Shown here piece after piece: positions 46,631 to 55,153 of a stretch of 64,000 nucleotides of DNA (positions are counted from its first letter, which is position 1; each line of letters opens with the position of its first letter). The position numbers and the translations under genes are program-made. The stretch comes from Oenococcus oeni DSM 20252 = AWRIB129. Lineage in GTDB: Bacteria; Bacillota; Bacilli; Lactobacillales; Lactobacillaceae. The stretch is from the NCBI RefSeq assembly GCF_000372485.1, contig NZ_AQVA01000010.1:1-64000 (forward strand), written 5' to 3'. The notes beneath the pieces were generated by a model that was not told the DNA's origin, did no database searches, and saw only the letters and a program-made list of their open reading frames with translations.

Positions 46631-47926
46631 ATGCCTAATTATTTTGACAATGAAGATCATCGAGTGATTTTTGCTATTGACAGCAAATCTTTTTATGCCA
46701 GTGTCGAGGCTCGCTCTTTGGGTTACGATCCTTTGCATGTTGCTTTGATAGTAATTTCGACGGGACCAAATGTTGGCGGTGGTGGTTTGATTTTAGCGAC
46801 TAGCCCATTAGCGAAAAAGTCTTATGGCCTCAAATCAAATGTCAGTCGTTTGCGCGACATGCCAAAAAATGCCGATAAATTAATAATGACATCGCCACAC
46901 ATGAATCTTTATATTTACATCAATACGAAAATCAATAACATTTATCGAAGATATGTCGATGAAAAAAATTTGCATATTTATTCAATCGATGAAAGCTTTT
47001 TGGATATGACTAGTACATGGAAATTGTTTGGCAATAGCAAGAAACAAATTGCCAAACAAATTCAAAAAGAAGTTTTGGATGAGACGGGCATTTATACAAC
47101 GATTGGAATTGGAGAAAACCTAACTCAGGCTAAGATTGCAATGGATGTATATGCAAAGAATAACGATAGCCGTCTTGGAGAAATAAATTATGCATCGATT
47201 AAAGAACGATTATGGCCAATCAAAAATTTAAATTCCGTTTGGAGCATCGGTAATAAAACTGCCAAAAAATTGCAAAAAATTGGAATAAACTCTTTGGATG
47301 ATTTGGCCCACTATGATCCTTATAAATTAGAAAAAAAATTTGGAGTTATCGGCGGACAACTATATCTTTTGTCTTGGGGAATCGATCGGGCAGTTATTAG
47401 TCAGAAAGCATATCCAAAAGAAAAATCTTATGGAAACTCACAGGTTTTGCCGAGGAATTATACTAAAGCCGATGAAATCGAGGTTGTTTTAAGGGAAATT
47501 TCCGATCAGGTTGCTGCTCGTATTAGGAAACACCATTTTCAGACCGGTCTGGTTCATGTTTGGGTTGGCAATGAGTATACAAATGGCGGATTTTCTAAAC
47601 AAAATAAAATTACACCAACTAATGAAAGCAAAATTTTAAATCAGATTGTGGTTGATATTTTTCATGCTAATTGGAAAGGTGACAAGATTCGTAATATTTC
47701 TGTTTACTTTGGTAATTTAATTCCGGACAATAGTCAACAATTTGACTTGTTCAGAACTTCCGAACAACAAATTGAAGAGCGAAAATTGGATCGGATTACC
47801 GATTCTTTACGTTTAAAGTTTGGTTTTTCAAAGCTAGTCAAAGCTTCATCGATTTTACCTGGTGGTACCGCCATTGAAAGAGCTGGCTTGGTTGGTGGAC
47901 ATAATGGAGGAAATAGCTATGAATAG
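46631..47926 (+). CDS. Y-family DNA polymerase (UvrX/UmuC-like)
   Basis: 431 residues. The catalytic N-terminus FAIDSKSFYASVEA has the first metal Asp and steric-gate region, IYSIDESFLDMTSTW carries the Asp-Glu pair, and a helix-hairpin-helix (VWSIGNKTAKKLQKIG) precedes the little-finger domain. It performs error-prone translesion synthesis. This subfamily is typical of plasmids, phages and Bacillota SOS loci such as UvrX/YqjW. LexA control and the downstream YolD-like partner support this. It ends overlapping that partner by 8 bp. Confidence 0.93.
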   Translation: MPNYFDNEDHRVIFAIDSKSFYASVEARSLGYDPLHVALIVISTGPNVGGGGLILATSPLAKKSYGLKSNVSRLRDMPKNADKLIMTSPHMNLYIYINTKINNIYRRYVDEKNLHIYSIDESFLDMTSTWKLFGNSKKQIAKQIQKEVLDETGIYTTIGIGENLTQAKIAMDVYAKNNDSRLGEINYASIKERLWPIKNLNSVWSIGNKTAKKLQKIGINSLDDLAHYDPYKLEKKFGVIGGQLYLLSWGIDRAVISQKAYPKEKSYGNSQVLPRNYTKADEIEVVLREISDQVAARIRKHHFQTGLVHVWVGNEYTNGGFSKQNKITPTNESKILNQIVVDIFHANWKGDKIRNISVYFGNLIPDNSQQFDLFRTSEQQIEERKLDRITDSLRLKFGFSKLVKASSILPGGTAIERAGLVGGHNGGNSYE

Positions 47927-48296
47927 CAAATATCCGAATTACGATCCGAAAATTCGTGATCGTTTTATCCGTTGTTTTCAAGATCGCGGCATGTTGAAAT
48001 GGGGAGGTTTTTATTTATCTGATCATACCAGGGTTATTGAAAAATCGGCTAAATATCGGGCGGAAAAACAATCTCGATATTTAAAAGAACAAATGAATTT
48101 TCACAAGATTTCAGAAGTACTTTTTAGAGCCTTTTCAAATGAACGAGAAGTTGAAATTCAACTAGCCGATGAAAATCAAGAACACGGAATTGCAAAAACA
48201 ATTGTTGGTTTTGTTGAAGGCTATGATCGAGATGGAATTATTGTTGCAAATAATTTTTTCTCCCTTGATGATATTTGGCGTTGCGAGTTGGTTTAG
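47919..48296 (+). CDS. YolD-like protein
   Basis: 125 residues from ATG 47919, which has GGAGGAA upstream and overlaps the polymerase stop. IRDRFIRCFQDRGMLKWGGF matches the YolD-like N-terminal pattern (DRG.xKW), and the C-terminal part has the beta-rich layout of the family. YolD-like proteins are encoded next to UvrX/YqjW polymerases and are thought to act as UmuD-like partners. Co-transcription under the SOS box fits. Confidence 0.82.
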   Translation: MNSKYPNYDPKIRDRFIRCFQDRGMLKWGGFYLSDHTRVIEKSAKYRAEKQSRYLKEQMNFHKISEVLFRAFSNEREVEIQLADENQEHGIAKTIVGFVEGYDRDGIIVANNFFSLDDIWRCELV

Positions 48297-48308
48297 GATT
48301 AAATTGCA

Positions 48309-48942
48309 TCATACAAATAACGTTGAAAGAAAAAATCCAATTGCCAAAAAGGGAATAAAAGCAAGACTATGTTTTTTACGAAGTAAAAATATCAGAATTG
48401 TTAGACAACTGGTAATTAGTATCGATACGCTGAATTGAAAAACCGGTAGAGCTATATATATGAGCAAAATTACCGGCAAATCACCATTTCCTAATGCTTT
48501 TCTATAGTATATGAAAAACAGCAATAAGCTTGTTAATATGAACAAACCGATTACTTTTTCGCTTGGAAAATTTACGATGAATTCAAAAAATATAATTGGG
48601 TACAGTATGACTGGTATGATCGTAGATGTCTTCACAACTAAGAAACAAAAGCAAACAATAAATAATTACGAAATGGTAATTATCTTTTGAGTTCATAAAA
48701 CAGATAGCAAATAAAAACTCTATTAAGGGGTAATAAACCGAAATTGAATTTTTGCAATAGCGACATTTGCCCATTGATAGCAGCCAACCAATAATCGGGA
48801 CTAGAGCAATCAATGGGAGTCGTCTGCCACAATAATCACAGCAGGATAGACCTCCAAGCTGCTTTCGACGATTAATTCGGTAGGCTAGACAAATAATAAA
48901 AGATGCTGAACAACTTCCCAAAATAAAACAAATAAATTCCAC
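48309..48942 (-). pseudogene. Competence prepilin peptidase (ComC/PilD, A24), frameshifted
   Basis: The 5' frame encodes helix one, then the paired cysteines CDYCGRRLP and CRYCKNS of the methylase/zinc domain, and runs to the first catalytic region CEDIYDHTSHTVPNYIF, where it stops at 48583. The second frame carries the rest, including the GNGD motif with the second catalytic Asp. Removing one T from the T6 run (complement of 48585-48590) joins them. The intact enzyme would cleave and methylate ComG pseudopilins for DNA uptake. As sequenced it should be inactive unless slippage restores it. Confidence 0.83.
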
Positions 48943-48972
48943 ATTTTTTTATACGTATTTTTATAATTAGTT

Positions 48973-49899
48973 ATGAATAATATGGAAAGTAATTTTAAAA
49001 TCGGCGATGAGGAATTCTTTAAAGCTTGGTCTTCTATGAAAATTTCCGATCAAAAATCAGCTGAAAAAATTTTAAAGTGGCTTTTTCATATTGCTGATTT
49101 TAAGACCGGGGAAGATATTCGCAATTTAAAGATTACAGATATTTTTTCCTCTGATTTGTCACCAAAAAATTTCTTTTGGCGCGACTTTGCTCATCTGGTT
49201 CAAACGGCTTTTCCTAAGGGTCTTGTTGATGAAAACTTATCTGAAAGTGAAATCGATTTAGCCAAAAGAACGCATCAATTCAGATATCTAATTGATGAGC
49301 AAATGGTTTTTTATGTTAGGCGATCGTTCAGGCTTAAAGAACTTAGATTGAACGATTCTCAGAAACTGGCAGCTTATCTAAGCTCTTTTCCGGAGACGAA
49401 AAAATTTAACTTAAATTTATTGGCTGAAAATAAAAAAGATTTTTATTGGGCGATTGAAAGTGCTCGTTTGCATGAAAAAATTTCTTTGAAAGATCTGGCC
49501 AATCGGAGAAATTTTCGAATATTCAGACCTAATTTAAAAATAGTGATTGATTTTCATATTGAATTTGTTTTAGATTCCCAAGGAAATTTTCTGTATATAC
49601 TTGGATCTGGCAATAACGGTCCAATTAACGGTGCTTCTTACAATTTTGCTGATTATAATGATTCCAAAATTAGTTTGGGCAGATCTTGTAATCACGAAAA
49701 TAGTCGTCATTTCAATCTTGATATCGAACCAATTAAATATTATGACCCGCTTTTCCGATCAGAATTATTAAAGAATTATCGAGCGCCCACTTTAAAAGAA
49801 TTTAAAAGAAGTCCTTTTTTTCATCACAGTATCGAATATCAAAGCAAAAGGGCGGCATTAAAATTTGAGAGAATGGTTAATAAAAGCTCTGTCAAGTAA
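48973..49899 (+). CDS. Unrecognised protein, 308 aa
   Basis: I do not recognise this family. The protein is soluble, charged, about pI-neutral to basic, with a helical first half (FFKAWSSMKISDQKSAEKIL, IDLAKRTHQFRYLIDEQM) and a more beta-like second half containing IVIDFHIEFVLDSQGNFLYI and LGSGNNGPINGASYNF. That glycine/asparagine-rich segment plus a His/Asn cluster (SCNHENSRHFNLDIEP) could be a binding site. No signal peptide or membrane helix. It has codon use like its neighbours and no disruptions, so it is probably expressed. It lies between the broken prepilin peptidase (divergent) and rpsP. No function is proposed. Confidence 0.7.
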   Translation: MNNMESNFKIGDEEFFKAWSSMKISDQKSAEKILKWLFHIADFKTGEDIRNLKITDIFSSDLSPKNFFWRDFAHLVQTAFPKGLVDENLSESEIDLAKRTHQFRYLIDEQMVFYVRRSFRLKELRLNDSQKLAAYLSSFPETKKFNLNLLAENKKDFYWAIESARLHEKISLKDLANRRNFRIFRPNLKIVIDFHIEFVLDSQGNFLYILGSGNNGPINGASYNFADYNDSKISLGRSCNHENSRHFNLDIEPIKYYDPLFRSELLKNYRAPTLKEFKRSPFFHHSIEYQSKRAALKFERMVNKSSVK

Positions 49900-49905
49900 A
49901 AATAC

Positions 49906-49934
49906 TTGACAAGTATTTTTATAAAGTATATATT
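49906..49934 (+). promoter_or_regulatory. Promoter of rpsP
   Basis: TTGACA, 17-bp spacer, TATATT. The upstream AAAATACTTG / CAAGTATTTTT inverted repeat overlaps the -35 and may end the preceding transcript. Confidence 0.82.
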
Positions 49935-49963
49935 ATGACAGTAATATTTTTTAGGAGAAATAT

Positions 49964-50254
49964 ATGTCAGTTAAAATTCGTTTACATCTGATGGGTACTA
50001 AGAAGCGTCCATTTTATCGTATTGTTGTCGCTGATTCACGTGCTCGTCGCGATGGCCGTTTTATTGAAGAAGTTGGTTACTATAATCCAATTACAAAACC
50101 GGCTGAAATCAAGTTGAATGATGACCAGATCTTTAATTGGTTAATGAAGGGCGCTCAACCAACAAATACTGTTCGTAATTTTCTTTCAGATGCTGGCTTG
50201 ATGAAAAAACTTCACGAAGCGAAACTTGCCGCTAAAAAGGAAAGCAAAAAATAA
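49964..50254 (+). CDS. rpsP: 30S ribosomal protein bS16
   Basis: 96 residues: [37 protein letters not shown] and a basic tail. It is a structural protein of the 30S platform. Strong promoter and AGGAG site upstream. A terminator directly after it separates it from ogt-rimM-trmD, so part of transcription ends here. Confidence 0.97.
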   Translation: MSVKIRLHLMGTKKRPFYRIVVADSRARRDGRFIEEVGYYNPITKPAEIKLNDDQIFNWLMKGAQPTNTVRNFLSDAGLMKKLHEAKLAAKKESKK

Positions 50255-50257
50255 TTT

Positions 50258-50281
50258 CCGTCGTTTCTGACGGTTTTTTTG
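50258..50281 (+). terminator. Terminator (partial) after rpsP
   Basis: CCGTC / GACGG stem and an eight-T tail within the rpsP-trmD cluster; likely lowers expression of the modification genes relative to S16. Confidence 0.8.
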
Positions 50282-50294
50282 TATTATTTGATAG

Positions 50295-50798
50295 ATGAAA
50301 GTAAATTATCGTCAACAAATAAACTACAGCTCGATTAATTTTCTCGACTGGAAATTCTCATTTTTTTCTTCTGATAAAGGTTTAATTTTTACTACTTTTC
50401 AAGATGATCCGATTGCTGATTTTTCCAAGTGGTCCGGAATTTCAAAATTAGTCAATAGAGAGAATCCTAAAATCAGTTCTGCTTTTTTGGATTATTTTTC
50501 TGGGAGAAGTAGCAGTCCAAAAATTTCTATTGACTGGAATTTCTGGCAATTCTCGAATTTTCAGATACTCATTTTAAAAAAATTGCTGGAGATTGATAAA
50601 CCTGTTAGTTATAGCGAATTTGCAAGGCGAATTGGTAATCAAAAGGCGGTTCGAGCTGTTGCAACAGCTGTTGGCAAAAATCCATTTGAAGTGGTTGTTC
50701 CTTGTCATCGAATAATTACTAAATCCGGGAAAATTGGTAAATATCGTGATGGTTCGAACATTAAAGCTGCTTTGCTTCAACTGGAGAAACAATTATGA
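50295..50798 (+). CDS. ogt: Methylated-DNA-protein cysteine methyltransferase (Ogt type)
   Basis: 167 residues. The C-terminal domain has the active site VVPCHRIITKSGKIGKYRDG with the acceptor Cys, preceded by the helix-turn-helix YSEFARRIGNQKAVRAVATA. It removes O6-alkyl groups from guanine in a suicide reaction. The N-terminal ~70 residues are divergent. It overlaps rimM by 4 bp, an unusual insertion into the rpsP-rimM-trmD-rplS order. Confidence 0.93.
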   Translation: MKVNYRQQINYSSINFLDWKFSFFSSDKGLIFTTFQDDPIADFSKWSGISKLVNRENPKISSAFLDYFSGRSSSPKISIDWNFWQFSNFQILILKKLLEIDKPVSYSEFARRIGNQKAVRAVATAVGKNPFEVVVPCHRIITKSGKIGKYRDGSNIKAALLQLEKQL

Positions 50799-51295
50799 AA
50801 GAATTACGAATCGGCAGGGTCATCAATACTCACGGAATAGCGGGTGAGTTAAAAATTGATTTCAATACTGATTTCCCCGAACAACGTTTTGCTAAAAATT
50901 CCGAACTGCTGATTGCCGGGGAAAAGTTAGTCGTTCAATCCAGCCGTCCTTTTAAACAATTCTGGTTGGTAAAATTTTCAGATCATGAAAATATAAATTT
51001 GGTTGAGAAATATAAGGGAGAAGATATTTTTATCAATGAGCGAAAAGAGCCCCGATTATCCGAAGGAGAGTTTCTTGTTTCTCAAATTATTGGTTTAAAA
51101 GTGATTGATGAAAAAGGAAATTCGATTGGCGAAATAGCTGATTCTTTTCATACCGGTGCAAATGACGTTTGGACGATCAAGAAAAGCAATGGCAAAGAGA
51201 TTTTGATCCCTTATATTGATCAAGTGGTCAAAAAAGTCGATCTTCAAACCTCGACTGTCACAATTGAATTGTTGGAGGGGCTTGATGAAGATTGA
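50795..51295 (+). CDS. rimM: Ribosome maturation factor RimM
   Basis: 166 residues: [15 protein letters not shown] starts the N-terminal barrel, and a PRC-barrel domain ([34 protein letters not shown]) ends it. It assists 30S head assembly with S19/S16. It overlaps ogt and trmD on either side, so the three are translationally coupled. Confidence 0.95.
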
Positions 51296-52034
51296 TGTTT
51301 TAAGTATTTTTCCGGACATGTTTGATCCTTTACGCCAATCAATGATCGGCAAAGCGATTGAAAAAGGCTTAATTGATTTTAAAGTAACCGATTTTCGCGA
51401 ATTTACGACCAATAAGCAAAGACACGTTGATGACGTCGTTTATGGCGGAGGAGCCGGAATGCTCTTAATGCCTCAACCGATTTTTGATGCGATGGAGGAA
51501 GTTAAAAAAGAGAATAATGGCGATAAGGGTCATGTGATTCTCGTCGATCCGGCTGGTCGGAAATTTGACCATCATGTGGCAAAAAAATTGTCCACATATA
51601 ATCATTTAACTTTTATTTCCGGACACTATGAAGGCTATGATAATCGAATCCGCAATTTGGTCGATGAAGAGATTAGCCTGGGTGATTATGTTTTAACCGG
51701 CGGGGAATTAGCAAGTATGGTGATTATTGATGCAACCGTTCGTTTTTTGGATAATGTTTTGGGAAATTCCGAATCGGCAGCAGACGATAGTTTTCAAAAC
51801 GGTTTATTAGAAGAGCCTCAATATACTCGCCCGGCAAATTTTCGCGGAATACAGGTTCCGGAGGTTTTAACTAACGGAGATCATGAAAAGATTCGTAAAT
51901 GGCGTTTAAAGGAGTCTTTGCGGAAAACCTTCTTGCGACGTCCGGACTTATTAGAGAAAAGAAGTTTCAATAAAGAAGAACTTGATTTTCTCGATGACAT
52001 AAAATATGAAGAATCACTTGATTCTGATCAGTGA
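51285..52034 (+). CDS. trmD: tRNA (guanine-N1)-methyltransferase
   Basis: 249 residues. [34 protein letters not shown], the trefoil-knot SAM site [13 protein letters not shown] and [17 protein letters not shown]. It methylates G37 of tRNAs reading CNN codons to prevent +1 frameshifting. The start is ATG 51285 with GGAGGGG upstream, overlapping rimM by 11 bp. Confidence 0.96.
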
Positions 52035-52132
52035 AAACTGATACAATATTTTTTGGCTATTTTTTGCCAATTACTGACATTGCGCTGTTGTACCAAGGTA
52101 TTGAATATCAATGTTTTCGTTGGGAGTATAAA

Positions 52133-52519
52133 ATGAAACAGAATCAAGTACTAGAAAAATTGACGCAATCACAATTACGCTCAGACATTCCCGATTTTCG
52201 TCCGGGAGATAATGTCAGAGTTTATGCTCGAATCGTTGAGGGTGAACGCGAACGTGTCCAATTATTTGAAGGCGTAGTTGTTAAACGCAAGGGATTTGGA
52301 ATATCAGCTAGTTATACCGTTAGAAAAGTTTCTTCCGGTGTTGGCGTTGAACGTACCTTTCCATTAAATTCTCCACGTGTTGATAAAATCGAAGTTACTC
52401 GTCATGGTCATGTACGTCGCGCTAAATTGTATTACTTGCGTGCACTTCGTGGTAAGGCTGCTCGTATCAAGGAAAGTCTTAATACCAAGGCGACTAATAA
52501 GAAAACTCAAACAAAGTGA
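52133..52519 (+). CDS. rplS: 50S ribosomal protein bL19
   Basis: 128 residues: [33 protein letters not shown] and [18 protein letters not shown]. It sits at the 30S-50S interface. ATG 52133 has GGGAGT upstream; the additional frame from 52031 is not conserved. The ~100-base gap after trmD contains a TTGGC/GCCAA inverted repeat with T run that may act as attenuator or processing site. Confidence 0.96.
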   Translation: MKQNQVLEKLTQSQLRSDIPDFRPGDNVRVYARIVEGERERVQLFEGVVVKRKGFGISASYTVRKVSSGVGVERTFPLNSPRVDKIEVTRHGHVRRAKLYYLRALRGKAARIKESLNTKATNKKTQTK

Positions 52520-52527
52520 TTTTAGAA

Positions 52528-52555
52528 ACGGACTGATTCAACGGTCTGTTTTTTT
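52528..52555 (+). terminator. Terminator after rplS
   Basis: ACGGAC / GTCTGT stem (one G-U) with a seven-T tail. Confidence 0.78.
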
Positions 52556-52570
52556 CTCGGAAAATAAATA

Positions 52571-53494
52571 ATGACAATTAAAAAAATTCAAAATTCCTTT
52601 CCACAATTAGTGGTCCAATTATTTATTCTAATTTTTACGGCTTTATTAGAAGTAATTGCTATGAATATGTTTTTGAATCCAAATCATATTTTTACCGGTG
52701 GTTTTAACGGAATCTCGCAGTTGCTTTCAATAGCGAGTAAACATTTATTTGGTTTTCAAATAAATACCGGTATTTTTATACTGCTGACAAGCGTTGTAAT
52801 TGGTTTTTTGGGTGGAAAATGGTCGGTTTGCGTTTCACGATTTTAAGCACGGCCAATTCTGTTCTAACGTCTTTGTTTATTGTCTATTTTCCCGTTATCA
52901 ATATCGCCAAAAGTGTTTTGCTTGCTTCGCTTTTTTCGGGTGTGTTAATGGGTTTGGCGACTGGTTTGTCGATGCGTTTCGGTCTCTCTACTGGCGGAAT
53001 GGATATTATCGCAATGATTGTCCAAAAAAAGACCGGACGATCTGTCGGTGTTATTAGTAATACAATTAATGCTTCAATTGTTTTGATTGCCGGTATTTTT
53101 ATTGGCTGGCCGAATGCTTTATATACTTTAATCGGAATTTTTGCTACAGGCCAGGTTATAGATGCAATTTATACCGGTCAACGAAAATTAACCACCTTGA
53201 TTGTGACGGAGAAAGCCGACCTTTTAACTAAAGCATTACAGGACGAATTGGTTCGTGGAATCACAATTCTTCCTTCGACGGGAGCTTTTTCTCATCATGA
53301 GTCTTCTACTTTATTCATGGTGATTAATCGTGTTGAACTTTATGAAATGGAAAGATATTGCTCGTGAAAATGATCCACATGCTTTTATTGATATATTGAG
53401 TACTGTTTCAGTTAGTGGACTATGGCTTGATCCCGATCGCCAAGCTGATATTAAAAAAGGAAAGGTAAAAATCGATGCCGGAAATTCAAATTGA
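52571..53494 (+). pseudogene. Second YitT-family membrane protein gene, two frameshifts
   Basis: Frame one encodes the first helices (QLFILIFTALLEVIAMNMF, NPNHIFTGGFNGISQLL) and is broken at the A4 run 52816-52819. Frame two continues FTILSTANSVLTSLFIVYFP, FGLSTGGMDIIAMIVQ and the DUF2179 domain (LVRGITILPSTGAFSHHE). A second indel near the GG at 53349-53350 moves to a third frame (DIARENDPHAFIDILSTV) ending at TGA 53494. Adding one A and removing one G restores a normal ~308-residue YitT protein. The intact paralogue at 31405 probably makes it dispensable. Confidence 0.82.
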
Positions 53495-53660
53495 TATGCT
53501 AAAAGGACGTTCTCATGAACAAATTAAACAAATTGTAAAGGACATTACCGCTGTAATGGTTAAAGATACCAAGGCTAAACCTGAAGCGGTTCATATAGTA
53601 GTTCGCGAATTTGAAGCGAATCATTACGCTTTGGGCGGTGTGCTTAAGTCGGATATGTAA
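53475..53660 (+). CDS. 4-oxalocrotonate tautomerase-family protein
   Basis: 61 residues with the catalytic Pro directly after Met (MPEIQIDMLKGRSHEQ) and the small beta-alpha-beta layout of 4-OT/YwhB enzymes (VHIVVREFEANHYALGG). It tautomerises 2-hydroxymuconate-like enols; the physiological substrate in lactic acid bacteria is unknown. A likely ribosome site (AAAGGAAAGG) precedes the ATG. It begins 20 bp inside the third frame of the broken yitT gene, so it may lack an independent promoter. Confidence 0.9.
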   Translation: MPEIQIDMLKGRSHEQIKQIVKDITAVMVKDTKAKPEAVHIVVREFEANHYALGGVLKSDM

Positions 53661-53680
53661 TCTTTTTGTAATATATACAA

Positions 53681-53713
53681 AGCACTATTTTTTAATAAAG
53701 TAGTGTTTTTTTA
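53681..53713 (+). terminator. Terminator after the tautomerase gene
   Basis: CACTA / TAGTG stem with flanking A and T runs. Confidence 0.7.
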
Positions 53714-53793
53714 AACAAAATGTAAATTTGTAATATGCAACTCAATTTTTTTCAACCGTGTGTTCGTAAAAATTGAAATTTTTTTAAAAAAAT

Positions 53794-53809
53794 TCAAACG
53801 TATGTTTGA
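53794..53809. promoter_or_regulatory. Palindrome in the wall-hydrolase leader
   Basis: TCAAAC-GTAT-GTTTGA, 6-bp arms and 4-bp spacer, 83 bp upstream of the LysM gene. It has the same 5-N4-5 geometry as the LexA box but differs at the critical G/C positions. Downstream are two more hairpins (GCGAG/CTCGC near 53816-53841 and ACGCC/GGCGT near 53849-53880), suggesting a structured 5' leader. Confidence 0.4.
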
Positions 53810-53891
53810 GAGAGGCGAGAAAAAAATGTAATCTCGCTGCAACCCAAAACGCCCTCAAAGCGTCTAAAATTAATAGGCGTACGAGGTGGAA

Positions 53892-55079
53892 ATGAAAAAA
53901 TCTTCTTTAAAATCAAAAGCATTGATTACGGCGATTTCTGCATTGGGCGTCACCGGAACGGCTGCGGTAACAGCCCAAGCTAAATCGTATACGGTTAAAA
54001 GCGGTGATACGTTGTGGAGCTTGGCCAATGATAACAACACTTCTGTTAACGCTTTAGCATCGGAAAACAAAATTTCCGATCCGAATTTGATTATTACAGG
54101 GGACACATTGGTACTTCCTGATGACGATGCAACGACCACACCGGCGCAAAAAACTGCTGAAAGCAGCGCGGCTTCATCTTCAGCTAGTCAAGCCTCAAGT
54201 TCTACTTCTGTTGCAAGCGGCAACTACACTGTTCAAGCAGGTGACTCTCTTTGGTCGATTGCTCAAAAAACAGGTGCTGATGTTAATCAATTAGTTGCTA
54301 ATAATGGCGGCAAAAGTCTAATTCAGATTGGACAAATAATTCAAATTCCAACGAGCACAACTTCTTCGGCCGCTAGCGATTCTGTGAATGATGTTGCAAG
54401 TTCGTCTGCTTCGGTCGTTTCCAGCTCTGCTGCTGTTTCTTCGGCCGCTTCTGCTGCTGTTAGTTCCGCTCCTTCCAGCGCATCGGTCGTCAGCTCTTCT
54501 GCTGTGGTTTCTTCGGTCGCTTCTGCTGTAAGTTCGTCTGCTTCGGCTGCTGTTAGTTCCGCTTCATCGGTGGCGAGTTCGTCTGCTTCGGTCGCTTCCA
54601 GTTATTCAGCCGCTGCTAAAGCTGCCTCCACGTCTTCTTTGAGCAAAACCAACGTCACAACCACTACTGCTTCTCAAGTCAGTCAGACCAGTACGACTTC
54701 TACTTCTACTTCGACTGCTCAGGCTGTTGTTAACTTAGCGATTCAATTGTCCAAAGAAAATATTCCTTATGTTTGGGGTGGCAGTACAACTGCCGGGTTT
54801 GATTGTTCCGGATTAGTCTCGTATGTATACCAACATGCTGCAGGGATTACTCTCCCTCATTACACAGTTTCTCAAGAAAGTTATGTTTCAAAGCATTCTG
54901 TATCCCAGGCAAAGCCTGGAGACCTCCTGTTCTGGGGCAGCGCGGGGGCGACATATCACGTTGCTATCTATATCGGAAATAATCAATATGTAGCTGCACC
55001 GGAACCAGGTATGAATGTTGAAGTTGAAACGATTTCTTCATACTTCATGCCAAGTTTTGCAGGAACGGTTATTAAGTAA
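53892..55079 (+). CDS. Secreted LysM / NlpC-P60 cell-wall hydrolase
   Basis: 395 residues. A signal peptide (KALITAISALGVTGTAAVTA, cleavage after AQA) is followed by two LysM repeats (YTVKSGDTLWSLANDNN and YTVQAGDSLWSIAQKTG). Next come a ~150-residue Ser/Ala-rich linker and a C-terminal NlpC/P60 domain with catalytic Cys in GFDCSGLVSYVY, His in YHVAIYIG and a downstream polar third residue. It is a gamma-D-glutamyl-type or related peptidoglycan endopeptidase acting outside the membrane, tethered by LysM. ATG 53892 lies 6 bases after GAGG. The long leader suggests specific control. Confidence 0.93.
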   Translation: MKKSSLKSKALITAISALGVTGTAAVTAQAKSYTVKSGDTLWSLANDNNTSVNALASENKISDPNLIITGDTLVLPDDDATTTPAQKTAESSAASSSASQASSSTSVASGNYTVQAGDSLWSIAQKTGADVNQLVANNGGKSLIQIGQIIQIPTSTTSSAASDSVNDVASSSASVVSSSAAVSSAASAAVSSAPSSASVVSSSAVVSSVASAVSSSASAAVSSASSVASSSASVASSYSAAAKAASTSSLSKTNVTTTTASQVSQTSTTSTSTSTAQAVVNLAIQLSKENIPYVWGGSTTAGFDCSGLVSYVYQHAAGITLPHYTVSQESYVSKHSVSQAKPGDLLFWGSAGATYHVAIYIGNNQYVAAPEPGMNVEVETISSYFMPSFAGTVIK

Positions 55080-55100
55080 TTTAATATTTTAGCCACATTA

Positions 55101-55131
55101 AAAAACGAGTTTCCAAATGGAACTCGTTTTT
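55101..55131. terminator. Bidirectional terminator between the wall hydrolase and def
   Basis: AAAAACGAGTTTCC / GGAACTCGTTTTT, long perfect stem with A and T runs on the two sides, serving convergent genes. Confidence 0.9.
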
Positions 55132-55153
55132 AATTTGCCAATATAATAATAAA

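Noticed and set aside
53794-53809. LexA box before the wall hydrolase
   Set aside because: Spacing matches, but both half-sites read CAAAC/GTTTG, lacking the critical G and C of CGAAC/GTTCG.
53714-53885. c-di-AMP (ydaO) riboswitch before the wall hydrolase
   Set aside because: Hairpins are present but the conserved ydaO core segments are not recognisable.
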